Part shown: positions 53,481 to 60,543 of the stretch, piece by piece | Numbering within the stretch: the stretch's first letter is position 1 | Layout of the letters: each line of letters begins with the position of its first letter | Assembly: GCA_015062205.1 (NCBI GenBank) | Contig: SUVB01000007.1 | Span: 1-64,000 of the forward strand | Origin: Desulfovibrio desulfuricans | Lineage (GTDB): Bacteria; Desulfobacterota; Desulfovibrionia; Desulfovibrionales; Desulfovibrionaceae | DNA length: 64,000 nucleotides | Direction: 5' to 3' | Translations under genes and position numbers: made by a program | Notes under the pieces: model-generated | The model's input: the letters and a program-made list of their open reading frames with translations, nothing else | What the model was told of the DNA's origin: nothing | The model's database searches: none

Positions 53481-54380
53481 TCAGGCCCGTGCCCCGGCAG
53501 TGTCTCCGGCGTCGGGCAGCCAGACCCTGCCCTGGGCCACCAGACTCACGGGGCCGTCCACACCGGCCATGCGCGCGTTCCCTTCCGAAAAAAGCCGCAC
53601 ATCCAGCGCCGACCCGCCGGGCTGCATGACGGAAATGTTTCCCCGTGCGGTTGTGCCCGTCAGGCACAGAGCCAGCGCCAGCGCGCCGGAACCGCAGGCG
53701 TTCTCCAGGCAGGTGGTGTCGGCGTCGCGCACATGCACAACCGGCAGCATTTCCAGCTGCCCCCGGCGTTCACGCCACCAGATGACGCCCGCCGCGGGTT
53801 CCCTGTCCAGCCCGTGGCGACGGCGCAGTGCGGCGGCCGCGGCGCGGCAGTCTTCCGGCAGGGGGTGCAGGCCGCCGTCAAGCAGCAAATGGCAGATGCC
53901 GGGCAGGCGCACCAGATGGACGCCTTCGCCGGCCCTCTCGACAGGGCAGGGGGGCAGGCGCAGCACGGCCTCCACCCGCCAGCAGGGCACTTTGCCGCGC
54001 GTCCTGAGCCGTATCGGCGTTTCCCATCCCGAGACGAGGATCTCGTCCTCGCGTGCGGGCGCGGCGGCGGTATCGCGCCGGTCGCCGGGGGCTGCCGGGG
54101 CAGGCGCATACAGAACGCCCTGTTCCGGACCGGGGGGAGCCGCAAGGCAGGCCAGCAGCGCGCCCGCGGCCCGCGAGGCGTTGACGCAGAATTCCCCGCC
54201 CGCCATGCGCAGCTTCTTTTGCGCCGCGTCGAAAAAACCTGCCTGCTCCCCGCCGAGAACTGCGGCGTCCAGCGCGGCGACAGCCAGCCTGGTCTGTTCC
54301 TGCATTGACAGGTCGCCCGCCGGGAACAGCAGGGTGGTGTTGCCCCCCGGGCTCCATTTGGAAAAAGGCAGTGCGGGCAT
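53481..54380 (-). CDS. Diaminopimelate-epimerase-like protein in the cobalamin operon
   Basis: 299 residues. Two cysteine sites fit the DapF superfamily: GGEFCVNASRAAGALLA in the first half and CLENACGSGALALALC in the second, the latter matching the ACG-x-G active-site motif of DapF. The family racemises amino acids with two cysteines and no cofactor; related enzymes act on histidine in staphylopine synthesis or isomerise phenazine precursors. Sequence around the first cysteine differs from true DapF, and the gene is three bases upstream of cbiD, so a lysine-pathway role is unlikely. The substrate is unknown. GAGGATGG lies upstream of the ATG. Confidence 0.72.
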   Translation of the reverse strand: MPALPFSKWSPGGNTTLLFPAGDLSMQEQTRLAVAALDAAVLGGEQAGFFDAAQKKLRMAGGEFCVNASRAAGALLACLAAPPGPEQGVLYAPAPAAPGDRRDTAAAPAREDEILVSGWETPIRLRTRGKVPCWRVEAVLRLPPCPVERAGEGVHLVRLPGICHLLLDGGLHPLPEDCRAAAAALRRRHGLDREPAAGVIWWRERRGQLEMLPVVHVRDADTTCLENACGSGALALALCLTGTTARGNISVMQPGGSALDVRLFSEGNARMAGVDGPVSLVAQGRVWLPDAGDTAGARA

Positions 54381-54554
54381 GATCCATCCTCAGTTCCGTC
54401 AAAGTATGCCTCAGGCGGGGCGTGCTGTCCAGCGACGCCGCGCAGCCTGTCGGCCCCGGCAACATCGTCCACGCCCGCGCGTCCGGCTGTCCCGCTGCCG
54501 GGGGGGGGCGAACCACGGCGCGCGGGCTTCCGCTTGAGGCATGAACCGCGCGAC

Positions 54555-54590
54555 AAAAGACCCCGGAACGGGATTCCGGGGTCTTTCGCA
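54555..54590 (-). terminator. Terminator of the flagellin-like gene (bidirectional)
   Basis: A perfect 13-bp stem, 54556-54568 with 54574-54586, loop CGGGA; on the minus strand it is followed by T-rich sequence. It lies 20 bases past the stop of the flagellin-like gene. Confidence 0.75.
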
Positions 54591-54608
54591 GTCCGGGCAG
54601 GTGTGGAA

Positions 54609-55319
54609 CTACAGAATCCGGCTCAGCAGGGACGAGGCCGAACCGCCCGCGGTGACGGCCTGCATGTCCGAAGCGGCGTGATAGGTCTCGTTCAGGTCGT
54701 TGAGCATCTGGTAGCGGTTGTTCATGGTGTCGTACTGCGAGCCGACCGTGGCAATGGCGGCATTCAACTCGTTGATGGCGTCGGTTATCGCGTCCGCGGC
54801 GTCGCCCGGCGTGGCGACGGCTCTGGTGAAACCGGTCTGACCGAGAAGCGCGTACAGGGCGTTGAACTTTGTGCCGCTCGCGTTGACATCTATGCCGACG
54901 TTAAGGGAACTGGAGCCGAGGCCGAGATTGACGCTGGGCAGCGTGCCGCCGCCGGCCGCCGTGCCGAGTACGGATTTGCCGTCAATCTTCGTGTTCAGGA
55001 TGGCGTCGATGTCCGTCTTGAGCGACGTGGAATACGCCCTGGCCTCTTCATCGCTGACGGCGCCGGACGCCAGCTCCTGCAGCTTCTTGACCTTGCTCAC
55101 GAGTTCCGTCAGGGCGTCCTGTGCGCCCTGCGCAAAGGTGAGCCCGCTGGAGACATTGGCCGCGGTCACGCTGTTGGCAAAGGCCGTCGCGTCCAGCCGC
55201 GAGGCCATGACGCGGCCCGCGGCGGTGACGGTTTTTCCCGTGTCGGACTTGATCTGCCCGTTCATGATCCGGTTCAAGACCAGTTCGGATGCAAAGTCAT
55301 TATTGATTGTCGTGGCCAT
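54609..55319 (-). CDS. Short flagellin-like protein
   Basis: 236 residues, no signal peptide. The first 85 residues follow the flagellin D0/D1 rhythm (INNDFASELVLNRIMNGQIKSDTGKTVTAAGRV...TAANVSSGLTFAQGAQDALTELVSKVKKLQELASG), and the last 60 (AINELNAAIATVGSQYDTMNNRYQMLNDLNETYHAASDMQAVTAGGSASSLLSRIL) follow the flagellin C-terminal pattern. The middle is short and variable. The ATG at 55319 has AGAGGAG six bases upstream; the ATG at 55325 is too close. A sigma-28 promoter lies upstream. It may be a minor filament or hook-junction protein. Confidence 0.7.
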   Translation of the reverse strand: MATTINNDFASELVLNRIMNGQIKSDTGKTVTAAGRVMASRLDATAFANSVTAANVSSGLTFAQGAQDALTELVSKVKKLQELASGAVSDEEARAYSTSLKTDIDAILNTKIDGKSVLGTAAGGGTLPSVNLGLGSSSLNVGIDVNASGTKFNALYALLGQTGFTRAVATPGDAADAITDAINELNAAIATVGSQYDTMNNRYQMLNDLNETYHAASDMQAVTAGGSASSLLSRIL

Positions 55320-55351
55320 GCGCATCTCCTCTTCAGAGCATTCATAACCGG

Positions 55352-55378
55352 ATATCGGCAATCTGACGGGGATGTTTA
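55352..55378 (-). promoter_or_regulatory. Sigma-28 promoter of the flagellin-like gene
   Basis: On the minus strand TAAA (55375-55378, context CCCTAAA), 15 bases, GCCGATAT (55352-55359). It matches the other two sigma-28 sites in this window in spacing and in the CCC preceding the -35. Confidence 0.7.
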
Positions 55379-55514
55379 GGGCACAGACGCAAAAGCTGAA
55401 AATTTTTTCAGCCGACGGGCGCGGCCGCCGATGCGGCGCCGGCAGTGACGTGCACATGGGACGCAGGGGAGGCTCTCGCCCATGATATGTATGACGGGAA
55501 ATTGACGCGGGGGA

Positions 55515-55835
55515 TTACAGGCTGCTGACGAATTTCAGCACCGTGCGGAGTTGTGCGGTGCTGTCCATGGCGGCGATGCGCGCATGCAGTTCGGCTTTCA
55601 GCACGGCTGTATTGGCGGGGTCTTCTTCCGGAGCCAGCAGTCGTGACAGTGGAATACTAAAGTAATTTGAGATTTTTTCTAGAGTCAGCACCGTAGGATT
55701 GGCGATACCGCGTTCAATTTCGCTGATCAGCGCCAATGATACGTTGGTCCGTTCCGCGAAATTTTCTTGCGACAGCCCGGCCTGCTTGCGAAGCTCCCGA
55801 ACTTCTTTTGCCAAAAAATGTAAATTGTTCGACAT
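55515..55835 (-). CDS. XRE-family DNA-binding protein
   Basis: 106 residues. Residues 8-66 form a Cro/C1-type helix-turn-helix (VRELRKQAGLSQENFAERTNVSLALISEIERGIANPTVLTLEKISNYFSIPLSRLL) and a short helical tail follows. It may control the flagellin genes on either side, as it lies between the flagellin-like gene and the large flagellin gene, divergent from the latter, but it could also be autoregulatory only. Confidence 0.88.
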   Translation of the reverse strand: MSNNLHFLAKEVRELRKQAGLSQENFAERTNVSLALISEIERGIANPTVLTLEKISNYFSIPLSRLLAPEEDPANTAVLKAELHARIAAMDSTAQLRTVLKFVSSL

Positions 55836-55855
55836 GATAGCGCATCTCCCTTTGA

Positions 55856-55884
55856 ATTATAGGGGAGAACCACGCTCCCTTCCA
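55856..55884 (-). promoter_or_regulatory. Promoter of the XRE gene
   Basis: On the minus strand TGGAAG (55879-55884), 17 bases, TATAAT (55856-55861), with the ATG 21 bases beyond the -10. The -10 is perfect, the -35 poor. Confidence 0.5.
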
Positions 55885-55891
55885 CATACTT

Positions 55892-55906
55892 TGGTACGTG
55901 TTTTGA
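55892..55906 (+). promoter_or_regulatory. Weak sigma-54-like element before the large flagellin gene
   Basis: TGGTACG-N4-TTGA keeps the GG at -24 and correct spacing but has GA instead of GC at -12. No sigma-28 box was found for this gene, so the true promoter is uncertain. Confidence 0.25.
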
Positions 55907-55960
55907 ATAATAGTGCGTACCATATCGAAGAAGGTCATTTTTTCGACGGAGGGAGAACAG

Positions 55961-58030
55961 ATGTCGCTCGTTATCAACCATAATATGATGGCCGCCAATG
56001 TTGCCAGGAACCTGAATTCGCACTATGCCAATCTGGCCAGGTCCACGCAGCGGCTCTCCACCGGCATGCGCGTCAATTCCGCGGCCGACGACGCGGCGGG
56101 CCTTGCCATCCGCGAGTTGCAACGGGCTGACATCGCCGCCCTGCAACAGGGCGCGCGCAACGCCAACGACGCTGTTTCGCTGATTCAGGTGGCCGACGGC
56201 GCGTTACAGATCATTGATGAGAAGCTCATCCGCATGAAGGAGCTGGCCGAGCAGGCCTCCACGGGCTCCTACGATTCCACGCAGCGCATGATGATCGAGT
56301 CCGAGTACCAGGCCATGGCCTCGGAAATCACCCGTATCGCCATGGCCACGGACTTCAACGGCGTGCACCTGCTCGACGGCTCGCTCTCCGGCGCGCACGA
56401 CGGCAGCGGCGTGAACGCCACGGGCAAGATGAAGATCCACTTCGGCACGGGCAACGATTCCGCCGAAGACTACTACTATATTGAAATCGGCTGCGCCACG
56501 GCCGCCGCGCTGGGCGTGGGCAACGCGGTCTACGCCCAGCAGACCGAGCTGGATTACTCCAACTATGAGAAGCTGCTCGACACCAGCGCACAGGCGGCCT
56601 ACAAGGCCACTTTTGACAAGAAGTATCAGGAATTTTATCCGTCCATCTATGCAAAGCTGAAGAACGGTGTGCCGCCCGTGGGTCCCATCCCCGAGGGCGA
56701 CGCCCAGAGCCAGGCCAAGGCCAGCGCCAGCCAGCTTGCCACATCCTATGCAGAGCAGGACAAGGCCATGGTCAAGGCCGCCCTGGACAAGGTGTATACG
56801 GACGCCAAGCCCAACGCCTATCTCACGGCGTATCAGGCCAACCGCAACGCAGGCATGGACTATGACGCAGCTGCGGCGGCTGCCGAGGCCACGGCCCATG
56901 AAGAAGCCCTGGCGGCCGTGCTGGAAGAGGCCCGCACCATTGCCGCAAACGGCTCTATTGCGGGAACCGACCTGGAAAGCAACTTGCCGCCTGAGACCTA
57001 TGCTGGCGCGCAGGCCGTCAAGGAGGCCGTCGGCATAGAGGCCTACCGCAGCACATACGATACCGTGTACAAGTCGCTCATCGACAATGCCGTCACTAAG
57101 ACCCTGACAGCGACGGGGCAGACTGGCACGCTAACGGACGAGCAGTATCTCGTCGTTCACAATGCCGTGGCTCAAAAGGCCGACGAATATGCGCAAGATT
57201 TCCAGAAGCAGCTCGAAAATGGCATATGGCTCGTATACGACTCCACCTATGACGACACCTTGACAACAGAGCAGGCCGCCCTTCGCACGGCCCACCCAGA
57301 CTGGCCGCAGACAGTTATTGACATGAAGGCCCAGTCCGCCGCTGCCGAGAAGGCTTGGGAGAAGATGGAGGAAGCCCTCAACAATGCGGCCAGCAGCGGC
57401 ACGGGTTTCGGCTGGGATGCTAACAGTGACCCCCGGGCGAGTTCAGCCGCTGTCGGTCGTATACTGGATCCCTCGGAGTTCACAGTTACCGGTATGAGCA
57501 TAAGCAATGTTCCCAACTCCACCGGTTCCGGCACGGTGAATGTGACCGGCGTGGATTCTAACGCCACCAAGGTCAACATCCCTGCCATTTACAAGCAGGT
57601 TGGAGGCAACGTTAATACGTACCTGGCCAACAACGGTCTGGTGGGCGGTACGGACGGCGTGGTGGACACCGCCGACAGCTTTATCGAGCACTACGACGCG
57701 TCGCAGGCGCCCACGCTGCGCGCCGGCGGCACCGTCTCCACGCAGCAGGCGGCGCAGCAGGCCATCACGGCCATCAACGAGGCCATCGTCTCCAAGGACA
57801 AGATCCGCGCGCACCTGGGCGCCATCCAGAACCGGCTGGAAAATACCATTTCCAACCTGAACCTGCAGGCCGAGAACCTGCAGGCCGCCGAGTCCCGCAT
57901 CTCCGATGTGGACGTGGCCACGGAAATGACGGAATTCACGCGGCAGCAGATCCTTTCGCAGTCCGCCGTGGCCATGCTGGCCCAGGCCAACTCGCTGCCG
58001 CAGATGGCCATGCAGCTCATCGGCGGCTAG
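55961..58030 (+). CDS. fliC: Flagellin with a very large central region
   Basis: 689 residues, far above the common 280-500. Residues 1-165 are the conserved D0/D1 part (MSLVINHNMMAANVARNLNSHY, RLSTGMRVNSAADDAAGLAIRE, NANDAVSLIQVADGALQIIDEKL) and the last 85 residues the C-terminal D1/D0 part (RLENTISNLNLQAENLQAAESRISDVDVATEMTEFTRQQILSQSAVAMLAQAN). About 430 residues between them are variable surface domains rich in Ala, Asp, Tyr. It is the main filament subunit, exported through the flagellar secretion system. GGGAG lies before the ATG at 55961; upstream in-frame starts lack flagellin similarity. Confidence 0.95.
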   Translation: MSLVINHNMMAANVARNLNSHYANLARSTQRLSTGMRVNSAADDAAGLAIRELQRADIAALQQGARNANDAVSLIQVADGALQIIDEKLIRMKELAEQASTGSYDSTQRMMIESEYQAMASEITRIAMATDFNGVHLLDGSLSGAHDGSGVNATGKMKIHFGTGNDSAEDYYYIEIGCATAAALGVGNAVYAQQTELDYSNYEKLLDTSAQAAYKATFDKKYQEFYPSIYAKLKNGVPPVGPIPEGDAQSQAKASASQLATSYAEQDKAMVKAALDKVYTDAKPNAYLTAYQANRNAGMDYDAAAAAAEATAHEEALAAVLEEARTIAANGSIAGTDLESNLPPETYAGAQAVKEAVGIEAYRSTYDTVYKSLIDNAVTKTLTATGQTGTLTDEQYLVVHNAVAQKADEYAQDFQKQLENGIWLVYDSTYDDTLTTEQAALRTAHPDWPQTVIDMKAQSAAAEKAWEKMEEALNNAASSGTGFGWDANSDPRASSAAVGRILDPSEFTVTGMSISNVPNSTGSGTVNVTGVDSNATKVNIPAIYKQVGGNVNTYLANNGLVGGTDGVVDTADSFIEHYDASQAPTLRAGGTVSTQQAAQQAITAINEAIVSKDKIRAHLGAIQNRLENTISNLNLQAENLQAAESRISDVDVATEMTEFTRQQILSQSAVAMLAQANSLPQMAMQLIGG

Positions 58031-58104
58031 CCCCGGCGGAATGACAGGCAACACGCCGCCCCGGCGGCGGATAACGCAACGATATTTTGAGGGAGGGACA
58101 GATC

Positions 58105-58380
58105 ATGATCAACGCGCTGAACCCCATGCAGGTTTCCCCGGACATGCTGCAGGGCATCCACAACGGCCTGACGGCCCCTGCCGCGCCGCGGACCGCGGCC
58201 ATGCCCGCGCCCTCGGACGACGTGGTCCGTGTGCGGCAGCCGGAGCTCATGTCGGAGGAGGAGGCGCAGCAGGCCATGGCCGACGTGCAGGACAGCCTGA
58301 GCGCCAGCCCCGGCGAGGCGCTCTCCGTGCATGGCGGGCTGGACCTGGCCCGCGTCATGGCCCTGCTGGCCGAGGATTAG
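58105..58380 (+). CDS. Small protein downstream of flagellin
   Basis: 91 residues, 74 bases after the flagellin stop, with GGGAGGG before the ATG. It starts MINALNPMQVSPDMLQGIHNGL and has a low-complexity Ala/Pro stretch and an acidic helix (SEEEAQQAMADVQDSL). I do not recognise the family. Position suggests cotranscription with flagellin and perhaps a role as an export helper or assembly factor, but that is inference. Confidence 0.7.
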   Translation: MINALNPMQVSPDMLQGIHNGLTAPAAPRTAAMPAPSDDVVRVRQPELMSEEEAQQAMADVQDSLSASPGEALSVHGGLDLARVMALLAED

Positions 58381-58387
58381 CGTTTTT

Positions 58388-58421
58388 CCGCCCGCGCGGT
58401 CGCCATAAGGCCCGCGGGCGG
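58388..58421 (+). repeat. 9-bp hairpin after the flagellin operon
   Basis: CCGCCCGCG (58388-58396) pairs with CGCGGGCGG (58413-58421). No T-run follows; T residues precede it, so it is a doubtful terminator. Confidence 0.35.
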
Positions 58422-58511
58422 ACGGCCCCGATGGGCGGGGCGTGTTTGCCGGCTGTGCGGCAGGGGAGGGGAGCCCCTGCCGCGATTTGGCGTTACGCGC
58501 TGTCTGCCGCG

Positions 58512-59453
58512 CTACGCGTTGGAGATTGTCAGGTACAGGTCGCCCTGCCACGGCCCCACGCGCTTGCCCAGGCCGCGCAGGCGTATGGGCTTGCCGGGGG
58601 TGAAGTCCGGCGGCAGGGTGATTTCAACGGTCTTCAGTTCGCCGGAAAGCGCCTGGCGGATCTGCAGGCGGATGCGCCTGCCCGGCGCAAGATTGGCCGA
58701 GGGCAGGGTGAGATGCTGCTCCTCGTCGATCTGACGACGCAGCCAGCCCTTGACCATGCCGGTCACGCCGCGGCTCATCTCCTTGTTCCATTTGGGCGTG
58801 CCCCAGGCGATGTTCTCCTTGTGGAGGTTGGTGGCGCGCCTTGCGGCGGCGGGCTTTCCGGGCTGTTCGGGGCCGGGCTGTTCCGGCTGGGGCGGCTCCT
58901 GCCGGGGGGGCTTGTCCTCTTCCTTCTGCTTGCGGTTCAACTCGCTGTAGATATCTTCAAACACGCGGCGGGCAAAGGGATCGTTGAGCAGGTCGCGCAG
59001 CACGTCATGTTCGGTGTAGGCGTTCTGCGCGGTCTTCTGTCTCCCGTCCGTCCGTCCGGTCGCTGCCTGTTCCGCGTCCGCGCCGGCGGCCTGCTGCGCC
59101 CCGGCCTCCTCCCTGGGCGCTTCCCCCGTTTTTCCGGCGGCCCCCGGCGTGCCGCCCTTGCCGTCCGCCGCGCTCCGTTCCGCTTCCTTTTTCGCCTCCC
59201 GCGCCGCACGGCGCGCCCGGGACCCGGCGCGGACCTGTTCCTCATGCTCCAGCATGGCGGAGAGCGCCACATAGGCCTCGTTCAGCAGCTGGAAGTCATG
59301 GCCGGCTTCGGGATTGTCAGGGTGCAGGTCCGGGTGCAATTCAAAGGCGCGGCGGCGGTAGGCGCGCTTGAGGGCGGCCATGTCGGCGTTTTTTTCCAGC
59401 TTGAGGATGTCGTAGCATTCCTGAAGCGATATCTGGCGGGTTCGGCGTGCCAT
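58512..59453 (-). CDS. J-domain protein without zinc fingers (CbpA-like)
   Basis: 313 residues. The N-terminal J-domain (LQECYDILKLEKNADMAALKRAYRRRAFELHPDLHPDNPEA) has the HPD motif. A long Ala/Glu/Gln-rich linker with Pro-rich patches lies between about residue 80 and 220, followed by a DnaJ C-terminal substrate-binding-like domain (LTLPSANLAPGRRIRLQIRQ...ITLPPDFTPGKPIRLRGLGKRVGPWQGDLYLTI). The zinc domain of classical DnaJ is absent. It follows the YkgJ-type gene by six bases. Confidence 0.88.
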   Translation of the reverse strand: MARRTRQISLQECYDILKLEKNADMAALKRAYRRRAFELHPDLHPDNPEAGHDFQLLNEAYVALSAMLEHEEQVRAGSRARRAAREAKKEAERSAADGKGGTPGAAGKTGEAPREEAGAQQAAGADAEQAATGRTDGRQKTAQNAYTEHDVLRDLLNDPFARRVFEDIYSELNRKQKEEDKPPRQEPPQPEQPGPEQPGKPAAARRATNLHKENIAWGTPKWNKEMSRGVTGMVKGWLRRQIDEEQHLTLPSANLAPGRRIRLQIRQALSGELKTVEITLPPDFTPGKPIRLRGLGKRVGPWQGDLYLTISNA

Positions 59454-59459
59454 GGCGGA

Positions 59460-59912
59460 TTATTTGAGAATGAGGGCGTTGGCCTCGCGGGAGGCGTCAT
59501 CGGCCAGCAGGCCGTGTTCACGCAGATAGGCCAGCCCGGCGCGGGCAAAGGCCGCATGCGTCACCTTGGGGTTGATGCCGGGGCAGAATTCCTTGGCCAT
59601 GCCCAGGCTGCCCGGATCTTCAATATTGCCGCGGAAGAAGGGCCAGGCGCGGCAAATGGCGGGCTTGCCCTCGTGCACGCCGCAGCCCCTGCCCTTGCGG
59701 AAAAAAATACAGTACCCGTCGTCGCCGCAGCGGATTTTGAGCTTGCCGCCGGCGTGCTCGCAGTACCGGCGCGTCACGGCTTCGGCGGGCATGGCAAGAT
59801 GCGCGGCCAGGCGGATCAGGTCGGCGGGGCTGACCACAATGCCGCCCCTGCCTTCGCAGCAGTCGCCGCACATGCGGCACTGGAAGACGTCATCGGCGCG
59901 TGCGGAAGGCAT
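59460..59912 (-). CDS. YkgJ family cysteine-cluster protein
   Basis: 150 residues. Cysteines fit the CxxC...C-x-W pattern of the Fe/Zn-chelating YkgJ (UPF0153) family: FQCRMCGDCCEGRGG near the N-terminus, then RYCEH, CGDDGYCIFF, GCGVHEGKPAICRAWPFF and FCPG. Function is unknown; a metal centre is likely. It is 12 bases after the CoA-binding gene and 6 bases before the J-domain gene, one operon. Confidence 0.88.
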   Translation of the reverse strand: MPSARADDVFQCRMCGDCCEGRGGIVVSPADLIRLAAHLAMPAEAVTRRYCEHAGGKLKIRCGDDGYCIFFRKGRGCGVHEGKPAICRAWPFFRGNIEDPGSLGMAKEFCPGINPKVTHAAFARAGLAYLREHGLLADDASREANALILK

Positions 59913-59924
59913 GATGGACTTCTC

Positions 59925-60350
59925 CTACAGGGTGCGCGCCGGGCCGAAAAGGCGGGCATGCTCCACCATGAGGCACGCGTCTTCCACCACAAGAATGCCC
60001 GAATCGGCCAGCAGGCGTCGCGCCTCGCCGGAACGGATGCCCGACTGCATCCAGAAGACGGAGGGCCGCCACGGCAGGGCCAGCACTTCCTTGGCGTGCT
60101 CCGGGCAGTATTGCGCGGCGCGGAAAAGGTCAATGATGTCTGCCGGGGCGGGCAGATCCGCCAGCCGCCGTACGGCGGGCAGCCCCCAGACCACGGGGCG
60201 GGCGGGATGCACGGGCACGACCTCATAGCCCTGCGCCAGCAGGTACCGCCCGACCCTGTCCGAGGGGCGGCCCGGCGTGTCGTTGGCGCCGAGAACGGCT
60301 ATGCGGCGCGCATTCCGCAATTGTGTGCGCATCCGGTCATCGTCAGGCAT
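59925..60350 (-). CDS. CoA-binding domain protein (YccU type)
   Basis: 141 residues. The Rossmann-like ARRIAVLGANDTPGRPSDRVGRYLLAQGYEVVPVHPARP, the ADIIDLFRAAQYCPEHAKEVLAL segment and the end VVEDACLMVEHARLFG match the YccU/YnfK CoA-binding family. It probably binds CoA or a nucleotide in the cytoplasm; function unproven. First gene of a three-gene minus-strand operon with the YkgJ-type and J-domain genes. Confidence 0.88.
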   Translation of the reverse strand: MPDDDRMRTQLRNARRIAVLGANDTPGRPSDRVGRYLLAQGYEVVPVHPARPVVWGLPAVRRLADLPAPADIIDLFRAAQYCPEHAKEVLALPWRPSVFWMQSGIRSGEARRLLADSGILVVEDACLMVEHARLFGPARTL

Positions 60351-60412
60351 GGCGTATCCGTGCCGCAGGGGCTGCCGGGCGTGCAGGCCCGGGTTTTCAG
60401 TGCAGATTCTCT

Positions 60413-60441
60413 GTAATAGACGCCAACGGCAAAATGCGCAA
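60413..60441 (-). promoter_or_regulatory. Promoter of the CoA-binding/YkgJ/J-domain operon
   Basis: On the minus strand TTGCGC (60436-60441) and TATTAC (60413-60418) are 17 bases apart, about 60 bases before the ATG. Confidence 0.5.
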
Positions 60442-60543
60442 GCGGGGGGGCGGGGAGGGGCGTTCCCGCGGCGCGCGCGTCTGCTGAAGGCGCGCGGAAC
60501 GATGCCGGTTCCCGGGCGAAACTGCGCCGGGCGGGCGCGCCGC

